Part shown: piece after piece, positions 1-6,236 of the stretch | Numbering within the stretch: position 1 is the stretch's first letter | How the letters are laid out: each line of letters begins with the position of its first letter | From: Acidimicrobiaceae bacterium | GTDB lineage: Bacteria; Actinomycetota; Acidimicrobiia; Acidimicrobiales; Acidimicrobiaceae | NCBI GenBank assembly: GCA_013044415.1 | Contig: JABEUO010000238.1 | Location: 1 to 7,125 of the forward strand | Length of the DNA stretch: 7,125 nt | Reading direction: 5' to 3' | Notes under the pieces: generated by a model | Told to the model about the DNA's origin: nothing | What the model saw: the letters and a program-made list of their open reading frames with translations, nothing else | Databases searched by the model: none | Program-made: the position numbers and the translations under genes

Positions 1-92
1 GCCACTGGGGATCCTGGGAAGAACCACGACGCTAGCAAACCTCTGCAATAGGTCAGCTTCGACCCGATGAGCCCAGCTCTGAGGAGGCCTGT
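1..92 (+). promoter_or_regulatory. Cobalamin (B12) riboswitch, 3' part, cut by the window edge
   Basis: The first bases are the B12-box core GCCACTG (1-7), followed after eight bases by GGGAAG (16-21). Further on come GATGAGCCC (66-74) and GAGGAGGCCTG (81-91). These blocks match, in order and orientation, the conserved 3' half of adenosylcobalamin riboswitches (GCCACTG...GGGAAG...GAxGAgCC...CAGGAGACCTGCC). The 5' half (GGTG / AATCC / CCCCGCxACTG elements) would lie left of base 1, so the element is partial here. It reads rightward, toward the 3' end of the convergent corrinoid operon, and no credible plus-strand gene follows. The motifs are seen directly. Ligand binding is inferred from family knowledge. 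Confidence 0.82.
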
Positions 93-135
93 TGGGGTCT
101 CTCAATGGTTGACCCCAACATTGCCCCGCTTTTTT
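91..135 (+). terminator. Likely intrinsic terminator / expression platform of the riboswitch
   Basis: Two hairpins compete here. The first pairs GTTGGGGTC (91-99) with GACCCCAAC (111-119), a perfect 9-bp stem with an 11-nt loop. The second pairs GGGG (94-97) with CCCC (124-127) and CAATG (103-107) with CATTG (119-123), with a 5-nt bulge. It ends two bases before a run of six T (130-135), as expected of a rho-independent terminator on the plus strand. The arms overlap, so only one can form at a time. This is a plausible on/off platform directly after the aptamer. Which state B12 favours cannot be told without the missing 5' half. Confidence 0.5.
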
Positions 136-141
136 ACTCTA

Positions 142-162
142 AGCCAACTAGCTCAGTTGGCT
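142..162. other. 8-bp inverted repeat at the 3' end of the minus-strand operon
   Basis: AGCCAACT (142-149) and AGTTGGCT (155-162) form a perfect 8-bp stem with a 5-nt loop. The TGA stop of the MetF-like gene (155-153) lies in this structure. On the minus strand no T-run follows it; the next bases are A-rich. It is therefore not a typical intrinsic terminator for the operon, but it could protect the mRNA 3' end. Confidence 0.4.
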
Positions 163-1034
163 GGATGGCTTTGCAAAGCCTTCTCGTGAATGGTTCCACC
201 AAACTTCTCGAGTTGGCCTACCCTCCACTCTTCACTCTGGCGAATCTGGTTGAAGCTATAGATATGCAGGCCCTCAATCAGCGATGACTCGGTGGTAAGG
301 GTCGAGCCAATCCGCTGCAGTAGTCGATTCGGGCTGTAACCACCCGGAGTGCCCATGCGCAAGAACCAAGCGGCATGCTTAGTCAGAAACTTAGTCGACT
401 CCCCTACTCCGATCTTTGACGCTACGTCGAGGAGCTTGGTCCTATCAATCGGCGCGGCGACTCCAAGGTAAATGGGGAGTTTCACTCCCCTCTTCCTGAC
501 CCTCTCAACCCAATGCCTGATTATCGTAGGGTCAAAACAGAGGTTACTTATTACGTAGCTGGCATAGTGCCGCTTATCCCACATCGCTTGGACCGTCACG
601 TCATCGGAAATCTTCGGATGACTCTCTGGATAACCGGTGATTCCTACCCGATCAAAGGGCCTCCCCATCTGATCAAGGGCCTCGAGAAGTGAGAGCGAAC
701 TGTCAAACTTTCCAGCAGGAGGGTCGGCGTCCCCCGCCGGCACGAAGACGTCAGAGATCTTGCGCTCTGTTAACCTTGCGACTATCTCAGCCAAATGCTT
801 CTCATCAACCACCAGGCGAGCTGAGAGGTGTGGAACCACGTTGAAGCCAGCGTCGCACAACCGCTCAGCAAGCTCAAATGTCGAATCCAATCCCTTCACC
901 GGCGATGCCGTCACGGCTATAGTGACGTCCTTAGAAATCAACTGCTCCACCTGGTCACCGACGCTCTTGGTCGGGATGACCTCGATCCTGGCATTCGAGA
1001 AAAGTGCGCCCATCGGCGCTTCGCCCGCTACCAT
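153..1034 (-). CDS. metF: Methylenetetrahydrofolate reductase, divergent MetF-like
   Basis: A 293-aa TIM-barrel protein of the MTHFR family, which interconverts 5-methyl-THF and 5,10-methylene-THF. Family landmarks appear in order: Glu18 in RIEVIPTKS (the position of the catalytic Glu of SFEFFPP in E. coli MetF), PAGD with Asp102 (RGD-like folate/flavin site), GYPESHP (134-140), SNLCFD (163-168) and HIYSFNQ (257-263). The family usually has Gln where this protein has Asn164. It belongs to the short, diverged MTHFRs; some mycobacterial members of that kind are reported to work without tightly bound flavin, so cofactor use is uncertain. The ATG overlaps the upstream stop (ATGGTAG). An internal ATG at 1013 (Met8) is a possible alternative start, and neither start has a strong Shine-Dalgarno. 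As the last operon gene, it probably oxidises methyl-THF made by the methyltransferase. Confidence 0.9.
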   Translation of the reverse strand: MVAGEAPMGALFSNARIEVIPTKSVGDQVEQLISKDVTIAVTASPVKGLDSTFELAERLCDAGFNVVPHLSARLVVDEKHLAEIVARLTERKISDVFVPAGDADPPAGKFDSSLSLLEALDQMGRPFDRVGITGYPESHPKISDDVTVQAMWDKRHYASYVISNLCFDPTIIRHWVERVRKRGVKLPIYLGVAAPIDRTKLLDVASKIGVGESTKFLTKHAAWFLRMGTPGGYSPNRLLQRIGSTLTTESSLIEGLHIYSFNQIRQSEEWRVGQLEKFGGTIHEKALQSHPAN

Positions 1035-1792
1035 GTAGACCCAGCAGTCAAACTCATCTCGGTATCTTTCACAGTCCCTCCATCTGCGTATCCATTACCA
1101 TAAAATTTCTCCAGTTCGTATTCCAGCCCACCATCTGAGGTCTCGAATACTTCGAGTGGCAGACCCAAAAGTCCCGCCACTTCTTTGGCCTTGGCGTCTA
1201 GCAACGGGTCGCTTCCCTGCTTTAGCCAAAGAACCCGCTTGTACTGACCGAAGTAGTCTTCGACCAGTTCCGGAAAGCGGTCTAAACCCAGCTCCTTCAC
1301 CACGGTCTTGTTGAAGGAGCGCACTAAAAAATCAGTCAAGAGGTAGGTACCGGGTTCCGACTCAAAAACCTTCTCAATGAACTTCTCGCCGCCAAACACG
1401 TCGTAACAGTGAAGTCCACTGAGTCGCGGTACTCCGAGCTCTGCACAGACCCTGTCGACCTCGCCATAGCTCCCGCAATCTGCGTATGCGACCGCAACCC
1501 TTCTACCCTCAGAAACCAACCGGAAAGCGATCTCAGCGACCGCTGCGGCTATCTTTTCCGGCCTGTCATGGAGGAGAGCAGAGAGTGCATGGATCTGGAC
1601 GGTCCAGCCCCTCCTCTTGGATATCTCGCGCACTGAAGAAGCTATGGCCCCACATGCGATGACATCCAGCACTGCCACGCCAGCTACCTCAACACGGGCT
1701 ACTCCACTAACAGCTGCCAGGCTGTCAGTTACTGAATGCGAGTTGTTCGACAAATCTATCGTTGAAGTCCGCTCGGTCGGAAAGCTCGACAT
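1028..1792 (-). CDS. DUF1638 family protein of corrinoid operons
   Basis: A 254-aa protein recognisable as DUF1638 (PF07796), a family of unknown function often found beside corrinoid methyltransferase genes. Visible landmarks are VIACGAI (44-50), LHDRP (74-78), AYADCG (102-107), LHCYDVFGG (127-135) and GTYLLTDF (148-155). Cys47, Cys106 and Cys129 lie in the motif blocks and might bind a metal or sulfur ligand; this is inference. The first ~38 residues precede the usual core. The ATG has an ideal GGAGG six bases upstream, which supports this start despite a 68-nt overlap with the end of the RACo gene. GTG at 1678 (Val39) with GAGG eight bases ahead is an alternative that would remove the overlap. 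No membrane segment or signal peptide is seen. The operon position suggests a role in corrinoid assembly, activation or methyl transfer. Confidence 0.82.
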   Translation of the reverse strand: MSSFPTERTSTIDLSNNSHSVTDSLAAVSGVARVEVAGVAVLDVIACGAIASSVREISKRRGWTVQIHALSALLHDRPEKIAAAVAEIAFRLVSEGRRVAVAYADCGSYGEVDRVCAELGVPRLSGLHCYDVFGGEKFIEKVFESEPGTYLLTDFLVRSFNKTVVKELGLDRFPELVEDYFGQYKRVLWLKQGSDPLLDAKAKEVAGLLGLPLEVFETSDGGLEYELEKFYGNGYADGGTVKDTEMSLTAGSTW

Positions 1793-3626
1793 AGTCCACC
1801 TCCTCCAGCAAGGTCATAGCCAGAGCCCGTTCCCTCACACTCATTAGTGCCATTTTTGCGCCTTCACCTGCTACGTTTCCAGCACTGACTATTCGCAGCA
1901 CAGGAAGCTTTGGAACGAGACCCAAACGGATAGCACTTGCTGGCGAGAGGTAGCTACCGAATGATCCGGCCAATAGGACCTGTTGGAGGTCTCCGGGTTT
2001 TATCCCATACTCCTCCAAGAGAATGCTCCAGCCGGTGGCGATTGCCGCCTTGGCAAATTGCAACTCCCTCACATCGCGCTGTGAGAGAAATATTGCGTCC
2101 GACAGATCACCCTCGTCGCCTTTGTAGGCCAGGACGAAAATACGCTCCTTTTCAAGCCAGCGAAGCCGATCGGCGAGCTTTGGAACCGTAGCGTTCGCTA
2201 CTTCGTCGGATACGAAACGGCCAGAGCTGTCTAAAAGGCCGACCTTGAAGAGTTCGGCGACTGCATCCAAAAGACCAGATCCACAAAGCCCCTCAGGTGC
2301 TACATCGCCAATGACCCCAAGGGCCACGTCATCTTCGGCAATCTTGACGACTTCTATGGCTCCCGCCGCGGCACGCATTCCGCACTTTATAGAAGCGCCT
2401 TCGAATGCAGGTCCAGCTGGCGCCGCAGTCGCAATAAGCCTCTCGCTATTGCCGAGTACTATCTCGCAGTTAGTTCCGATGTCTATGAACAGCCTGACAC
2501 GAGTATCGCGGTCCATCCCCGAGGCTATCAAGCCGGCGGTAATGTCACCACCCACATAGGCTCCAAAAGACGGGAATAGGACGGCCCGGGCACCCGGGTG
2601 TACGCTGACGCCGAGGTCCTTAGCCAGCACCTCTGGCCAGCGGCGGGTCGACATGATAAACGGCGCAACCCCGAGGGGCTCGGGGTCTACACCGATGGCA
2701 ATATGGGACATGGTCGCATTACCAGCTACGGCGATTTCATAAACGTTGCTAGGATCTACGTCGGCCTCCGTACAGACCTCCTCCACCAGAGCAGCGAGCG
2801 TTTCGTGAGCGAGCTTTGCCAGTCGATCGAGTACGTCGCCACCATTGTTGATCATTATCGAACTGATCCGAGTAATGACGTCCGCACCGTAAGGCTGCTG
2901 CTTGTTAAGCATCGATCCAACCGCCATCGGTGCACCGGTAGTCAAGTCGAGCAGTGTTGCCACAACCGTCGTTGTCCCCAGGTCAAAGGCAATTCCATAA
3001 GCTTTATCTGTGGTGTCCCCCGGTTCTACGTCGATGAGGGTATCGTCTACAATGACGGCGGTCACCTTGAAGTCGGATCTGCGTAGTACCGTTGCGACCG
3101 ACCGCAGGGCTCCCAGGTCAACTCGAAGCTCCAGGTCATCTAGGGCAGCCAGTACCCTTTCGATATCGGTCTTTTGATCTTGCAGAGACGGCTCGTCTAG
3201 TTCTACGTAACGCTTCTGAACCGCCGGCCTAAGTATGACCCTACGGCCGACTCCAGCGGTGGCGGACTTCGGTCGCGTCAAAAGTGGAGGCACCTCGACC
3301 GAAATCGGGGTGGTAAGGGCCACCCTGCAAGCGAGTCTCCAGCCCGATCTCAATTCGTCGGCGGACAGTGCCCTCGCATCCAAGGAGGATACCGGAACGA
3401 CACCATCGACCACCTTGACCTTGCACTTTTTACAAGTTCCATGGCCACCACAGGTCGAATCGATTGCGATGCCATTCCAGCTTGCAGCGTCGAAGAGCAT
3501 CACACCCGACGGAACCCTTATCTGTCTACCCGCAGGCTCAAAGTGGACATCTACCCTCTCGAGGGCACCTGAGCTAGCGGTTTCAACCGGGGCATCCGAC
3601 GTCACAGAGATCGCAGCTTCACTCAT
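1725..3626 (-). CDS. RACo-like reductive activator of corrinoid protein ([2Fe-2S] + ASKHA ATPase)
   Basis: A 633-aa cytoplasmic protein that uses ATP to drive electron transfer from a [2Fe-2S] cluster to inactive Co(II) corrinoid, restoring Co(I). The N-terminal ferredoxin domain (about 25-115) has Cys59, Cys65, Cys68 and Cys100 in the CX5CX2CXnC pattern. A linker follows. The C-terminal DUF4445/ASKHA part has phosphate motifs FDLGTTTV (214-221) and IDIGTNCEI (381-389), PAGPAFEGASI (403-413), GLCGSGLLD (447-455) and adenosine motif LLAGSFGSYL (551-560). Length matches RACo/RamA-type activators that lack the extra ferredoxin domain of RamA. The ATG at 3626 shares one base with the TGA of the methyltransferase gene (TGATG), with GGAGGG 12 bases upstream, so coupling is likely. 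A longer reading to 3689 would run deep into the methyltransferase gene and adds unconserved residues. The corrinoid partner is encoded two genes upstream. Confidence 0.92.
   Translation of the reverse strand: MSEAAISVTSDAPVETASSGALERVDVHFEPAGRQIRVPSGVMLFDAASWNGIAIDSTCGGHGTCKKCKVKVVDGVVPVSSLDARALSADELRSGWRLACRVALTTPISVEVPPLLTRPKSATAGVGRRVILRPAVQKRYVELDEPSLQDQKTDIERVLAALDDLELRVDLGALRSVATVLRRSDFKVTAVIVDDTLIDVEPGDTTDKAYGIAFDLGTTTVVATLLDLTTGAPMAVGSMLNKQQPYGADVITRISSIMINNGGDVLDRLAKLAHETLAALVEEVCTEADVDPSNVYEIAVAGNATMSHIAIGVDPEPLGVAPFIMSTRRWPEVLAKDLGVSVHPGARAVLFPSFGAYVGGDITAGLIASGMDRDTRVRLFIDIGTNCEIVLGNSERLIATAAPAGPAFEGASIKCGMRAAAGAIEVVKIAEDDVALGVIGDVAPEGLCGSGLLDAVAELFKVGLLDSSGRFVSDEVANATVPKLADRLRWLEKERIFVLAYKGDEGDLSDAIFLSQRDVRELQFAKAAIATGWSILLEEYGIKPGDLQQVLLAGSFGSYLSPASAIRLGLVPKLPVLRIVSAGNVAGEGAKMALMSVRERALAMTLLEEVDYVELSDRADFNDRFVEQLAFSN
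1799..1806 (-). promoter_or_regulatory. Shine-Dalgarno deciding the DUF1638 start
   Basis: On the minus strand GGAGGAGG ends six bases before the ATG at 1792. It lies inside the RACo reading frame (Leu-Glu-Glu-Val codons). It supports the overlapping start over the downstream GTG at 1678. Confidence 0.6.
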
Positions 3627-4495
3627 CAGGAAGCGCTTCCCTCCACCGCTTGAAGTGCTCGATGTCCAGCGATCCACTCCGCTCCCCATGGGTCACGATT
3701 CAGAAGCAAGTCTGCTGCCTTGATGGCCCGGTTAAGCTGCACCGAACGTGCATCCATGATCGCACTTGTCAGCCCAGCCGACATGGCCATAGTCAGAAAA
3801 GCGGCTCCTATGGTGTGCCGATCCGGCATTCCGAAAGAGACGTTTGAAGCCCCAAGGGACATATTCAAACCGAGTTCGTCGTGGACTAGGTGAATAGTCT
3901 CAAGCGTCCGGACCACCAAAGACGTGTCCGCACCGATCGGCATCGCCAACGGGTCGATAAGGATATCCTCTGCCGGAATGTGGTACTTCTCGGTAGCAAC
4001 ATGTAGGATCTTTTTTGCGAGCTCCAGCCTACGCTTTGGATCCTCAGGTATCTCGGTCTCGTCGTTTGGCAGGGCGATAACCGCCGCACCGTAGCGCTTG
4101 ACCAAGGGCAAGATGATATCAAGCCTCTCGTCTTCAGCGGTAACGGAATTGACCAGGGCCTTTCCTTGATAAGCCTTCAATCCGGCTTCAAGTGCGTCGA
4201 TCACCGACGAGTCTATACAGAGTGGAAGATCCGTCATGGCTTGGATAAGATTGACGGCCTTGGTCATCAAGCCAACTTCGTCGGCCAAAGGAGCGCCCAT
4301 GTTGACGTCGAGCACCATCGCTCCGCCAGCGATCTGCTGTTGGACGTCGATCTCTACGGTCGAGAGGTCGTTTTCCCTCAATTTCAACTGGAAGGCCTTG
4401 CGACCAGTGGGATTGATCCTCTCGCCAATGATGCAAAAAGGCTGATCATCTCCGATGATCACCTGCTTGGTGGCCGAGGAAACTACTGTCTGCAT
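3626..4495 (-). CDS. Methyltetrahydrofolate:corrinoid methyltransferase (pterin-binding)
   Basis: A 289-aa single-domain TIM barrel of the AcsE/MtgA/MtvA type. It moves a methyl group between the cobalt of a methylcorrinoid protein and N5 of tetrahydrofolate. Pterin-binding landmarks are IGERINPTGRK (23-33), VLDVNMG (61-67), CIDSS (93-97), LVNSVT (114-119), IDPL (180-183) and GASNVSFGMP (215-224). Asn218 corresponds to the active-site Asn that hydrogen-bonds the pterin in AcsE. The size is that of stand-alone enzymes and no B12 domain is fused, consistent with the separate corrinoid protein 15 bp upstream. AAGGA lies five bases before the ATG. The stop overlaps the RACo start. In this setting the likely direction is demethylation of the corrinoid to give methyl-THF, but the reverse cannot be excluded. 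Confidence 0.93.
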   Translation of the reverse strand: MQTVVSSATKQVIIGDDQPFCIIGERINPTGRKAFQLKLRENDLSTVEIDVQQQIAGGAMVLDVNMGAPLADEVGLMTKAVNLIQAMTDLPLCIDSSVIDALEAGLKAYQGKALVNSVTAEDERLDIILPLVKRYGAAVIALPNDETEIPEDPKRRLELAKKILHVATEKYHIPAEDILIDPLAMPIGADTSLVVRTLETIHLVHDELGLNMSLGASNVSFGMPDRHTIGAAFLTMAMSAGLTSAIMDARSVQLNRAIKAADLLLNRDPWGAEWIAGHRALQAVEGSAS

Positions 4496-4510
4496 TAACT
4501 TCCTTTCTAC

Positions 4511-5173
4511 CTATCTCCGAGCCAAAGCTCTTTGTTGGATCAGTTCTTTGGCCCTCTTTACGGCCCCGGAGGCATCAGCTGCATAGCCATCTGCGCCGAT
4601 AGAGTCTGCATATTCCTGGGTAACAGGTGCACCACCGACCATCACGATGACCTTTTCGCGCAAGCCGGCCTTCTCCAATGCGTTGATGTTGACCTTGAAC
4701 ATTGGCATTGTCGTAGTCAGAAAGGCAGAGAACCCGACGACATCCGGCTCGTGCTCCTTGATCGCCTCGACGAACTTCTCCGGCGGGACTTGCACTCCCA
4801 GGTCGATGACCTCAAATCCGGCACCCTCGAGCATGATATCAACGAGGTTCTTTCCAATATCGTGGACGTCACCTTTGACCGTACCGATCAGGAACTTGCC
4901 GATAGTCTCCACTCCGGTTTCGGCGAGCAACGGCCGAAGGATTTCGAGGGCCTTTGACATCGCCTTCCCAGCGATGAGCATCTCTGGAACGAAAAAATCT
5001 CCCCGCTCAAAACGAGCACCCACCTCCTCGAGCGAGGGTATCAGTGCGTCGAATAGCAGGGTCTCAGGGGTAACTCCAGTGGTCAACCCTTCATTAGTGA
5101 GCTCGATGACCCTCGGTTGATTCCCAACCAAAGTCGCATCGTATAGCTCTTTTAGCAACTCATCTTGGGTCAT
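4511..5173 (-). CDS. Corrinoid (B12-binding) methyl-carrier protein, MtbC/MtgC-like
   Basis: A 220-aa carrier whose bound cobamide shuttles methyl groups between methyltransferases. The N-terminal helical cap domain spans about 1-88. The Rossmann-like B12 domain (about 91-215) has DVHDIG (102-107) with His104 as lower axial cobalt ligand, SAFLTTTM (149-156) and GGAPV (180-184), the complete DxHxxG...SxL...GG signature. Length is typical for MtaC/MtbC/MtgC proteins. The ATG overlaps the IclR stop by four bases (ATGA), with AGGTGG seven bases upstream. It should accept a methyl group from a substrate-specific methyltransferase not present in this window, donate it to the pterin methyltransferase that follows, and be repaired by the RACo-like protein. 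The methyl donor cannot be read from this protein. Confidence 0.94.
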   Translation of the reverse strand: MTQDELLKELYDATLVGNQPRVIELTNEGLTTGVTPETLLFDALIPSLEEVGARFERGDFFVPEMLIAGKAMSKALEILRPLLAETGVETIGKFLIGTVKGDVHDIGKNLVDIMLEGAGFEVIDLGVQVPPEKFVEAIKEHEPDVVGFSAFLTTTMPMFKVNINALEKAGLREKVIVMVGGAPVTQEYADSIGADGYAADASGAVKRAKELIQQRALARR

Positions 5174-5937
5174 GCTGCACCCACCTTTCCTGTTGTACTT
5201 CCAAGGACCTTTGACAACGATTCCGCCTCCTTCATACAGGCCGTAGCGACCTCCACTAAACGACTCTCGGTAAGCCTGGTAGTCGGGCCCGAAACAGAAA
5301 GGGCGGCGACCGCATTGGGGCCTACTGCAAAAACTGGGGCGGCTATGGCCACTAGCCCCTCTTCAAGTTCCTCATTTGACACCGCATATCCCTGCTCCCT
5401 AACCTTGGAGAGCTGGACTTCGAGAAGTGCCTTGTTGGTGATCGTCTTCGGGGTCAGCTTTTCGAGCCGGCCCGGCCTCAAAAGCGCCGAACCGTAAGCC
5501 AGTAGCACCTTTCCCAGAGCGCTGCAATGCAAAGGTACCGATCGGCCGACCCAGTTGGTAGCGCCCAAAAGATAGGTAGAGTCGACCTGGGCGATCTGTT
5601 CAACTGCGTCCCGTACGAAGATCCCAATATTTATTGTCTCGTTAGTAAAAGCACCCAACCGCTCTAGGAATGGTTGAGCGATCTCAACAAGGTCCCCGTC
5701 GCCCCGAGATCGCCAGGCGTAGCGGATAAAGACCTCACCGGGCTTATATTTACCGCCATCGGTCCTACTCACCAGGGCACCTCGCTCGAGCGCCTGAAGT
5801 AGGCGAGAAGTAGTGCTCTTTACCAATCCAGCTGAAGCGACTAGATCAGAAAACTCGAGGGGCGCTGGGGCCTCGACTATCGCAGTTAATAGTCGTACCG
5901 CTCTATCGACGGCTTGAGTACCGGCTGGAGAAGACAC
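5170..5937 (-). CDS. IclR family transcriptional regulator
   Basis: A 255-aa regulator. An N-terminal winged helix-turn-helix (about 8-66) has recognition helix KSTTSRLLQAL (40-50). A C-terminal IclR effector domain has PLHCSALGKVLLAY (135-148), GYAVSNEELEEGLVAIAAPV (183-202) and VAALSVSGP (210-218). The GTG at 5937 is chosen because AAGGGGG precedes it by five bases, it gives the usual IclR length, and the sequence upstream is unconserved and contains a promoter. It is the first gene of the operon, overlapping the corrinoid gene by ATGA. Two inverted repeats between the promoter and this start are candidate operators, so autoregulation and control of the whole operon are likely. The effector is probably the methylated substrate or a product; that is inference. 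Confidence 0.92.
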   Translation of the reverse strand: MSSPAGTQAVDRAVRLLTAIVEAPAPLEFSDLVASAGLVKSTTSRLLQALERGALVSRTDGGKYKPGEVFIRYAWRSRGDGDLVEIAQPFLERLGAFTNETINIGIFVRDAVEQIAQVDSTYLLGATNWVGRSVPLHCSALGKVLLAYGSALLRPGRLEKLTPKTITNKALLEVQLSKVREQGYAVSNEELEEGLVAIAAPVFAVGPNAVAALSVSGPTTRLTESRLVEVATACMKEAESLSKVLGSTTGKVGAA

Positions 5938-5942
5938 TGACA

Positions 5943-5949
5943 CCCCCTT
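5943..5949 (-). promoter_or_regulatory. Ribosome binding site deciding the IclR GTG start
   Basis: AAGGGGG on the minus strand is followed by five bases and then GTG (5937-5935). It supports this start over upstream in-frame candidates such as an ATG at 6126. Confidence 0.6.
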
Positions 5950-5952
5950 TGT

Positions 5953-5969
5953 GTTCCATGATGCGGAAC
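5953..5969. promoter_or_regulatory. Candidate operator 2: GTTCC-N7-GGAAC inverted repeat
   Basis: GTTCC (5953-5957) and GGAAC (5965-5969) form a 17-bp inverted repeat between the predicted transcription start and the GTG. Its size and GGAA/TTCC character resemble IclR-family operators, so it is the leading candidate autoregulatory site. This rests on pattern only. Confidence 0.45.
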
Positions 5970-5977
5970 TACAATCC

Positions 5978-5990
5978 ACAATGTGATTGT
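5978..5990. promoter_or_regulatory. Candidate operator 1: ACAAT-N3-ATTGT inverted repeat
   Basis: ACAAT (5978-5982), GTG, then ATTGT (5986-5990) form a perfect 5-bp-arm palindrome that covers the -10 element and predicted transcription start. A further ACAAT copy lies at 5971-5975. Binding here would block the promoter. Confidence 0.4.
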
Positions 5991-6014
5991 ATACGGCCCA
6001 ATCGGGAGCGTCAA
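5986..6014 (-). promoter_or_regulatory. Sigma-70-type promoter of the corrinoid operon
   Basis: On the minus strand TTGACG (6014-6009) and TACAAT (5991-5986) are separated by exactly 17 bases. Each hexamer matches the consensus at five of six positions. The predicted start near 5979 gives a leader of about 42 nt before the IclR GTG. The candidate operators overlap the -10 region and early leader. Confidence 0.7.
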
Positions 6015-6145
6015 GCAGGCGAAGGCTGTTTGATTTAAAACTCATACTTCCCGCTGCCACACTTCTGGAGTTCTGACAGTTAGTTTTGGCATTCCACAGG
6101 AGACACGACCTGCGTCGCTTGGGCAATACGCTTCACGATCTCTCA

Positions 6146-6164
6146 ATTTATGCCCCCGATAAAT
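6146..6164. repeat. Inverted repeat ATTTAT-N7-ATAAAT
   Basis: Perfect 6-bp arms (6146-6151 and 6159-6164) flank a C-rich centre, GCCCCCG, in an AT-rich stretch about 130 bp upstream of the operon -35 element. It could be a protein-binding site. Nothing in the sequence assigns it to a particular regulator. Confidence 0.35.
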
Positions 6165-6208
6165 GTTTTAAGATTCAAATTCGACAGAGCAAAAGGGGCA
6201 CTGGCCAC

Positions 6209-6236
6209 TGGTTGCTACTTCTTGGTTGCTACTTGA
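6209..6236. repeat. Tandem 14-bp duplication in the intergenic region
   Basis: TGGTTGCTACTTCT (6209-6222) is followed directly by TGGTTGCTACTTGA (6223-6236), identical in 12 of 14 bases. It is not in a gene. It is probably a slippage duplication or a paired binding site. Confidence 0.6.

Noticed and set aside
105..287. Plus-strand 60-aa reading frame directly after the riboswitch
   Set aside because: It lies mostly antisense to metF, begins inside the terminator hairpin, has no ribosome site and resembles no family I know, so it is not a credible riboswitch target.
2598..3086. Plus-strand 162-aa reading frame within the RACo gene
   Set aside because: It is antisense to a strongly conserved ASKHA domain, and its translation has no recognisable domain and irregular composition.
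3627..3689. Longer RACo start at 3689
   Set aside because: It would overlap the methyltransferase gene by 64 nt and adds residues without family similarity; the TGATG junction at 3626 is the classic coupled start.
5938..6126. 63-residue N-terminal extension of the IclR protein (ATG at 6126)
   Set aside because: The extension is unconserved, would span the promoter and candidate operators, and the GTG at 5937 has a good ribosome site and gives the normal IclR length.
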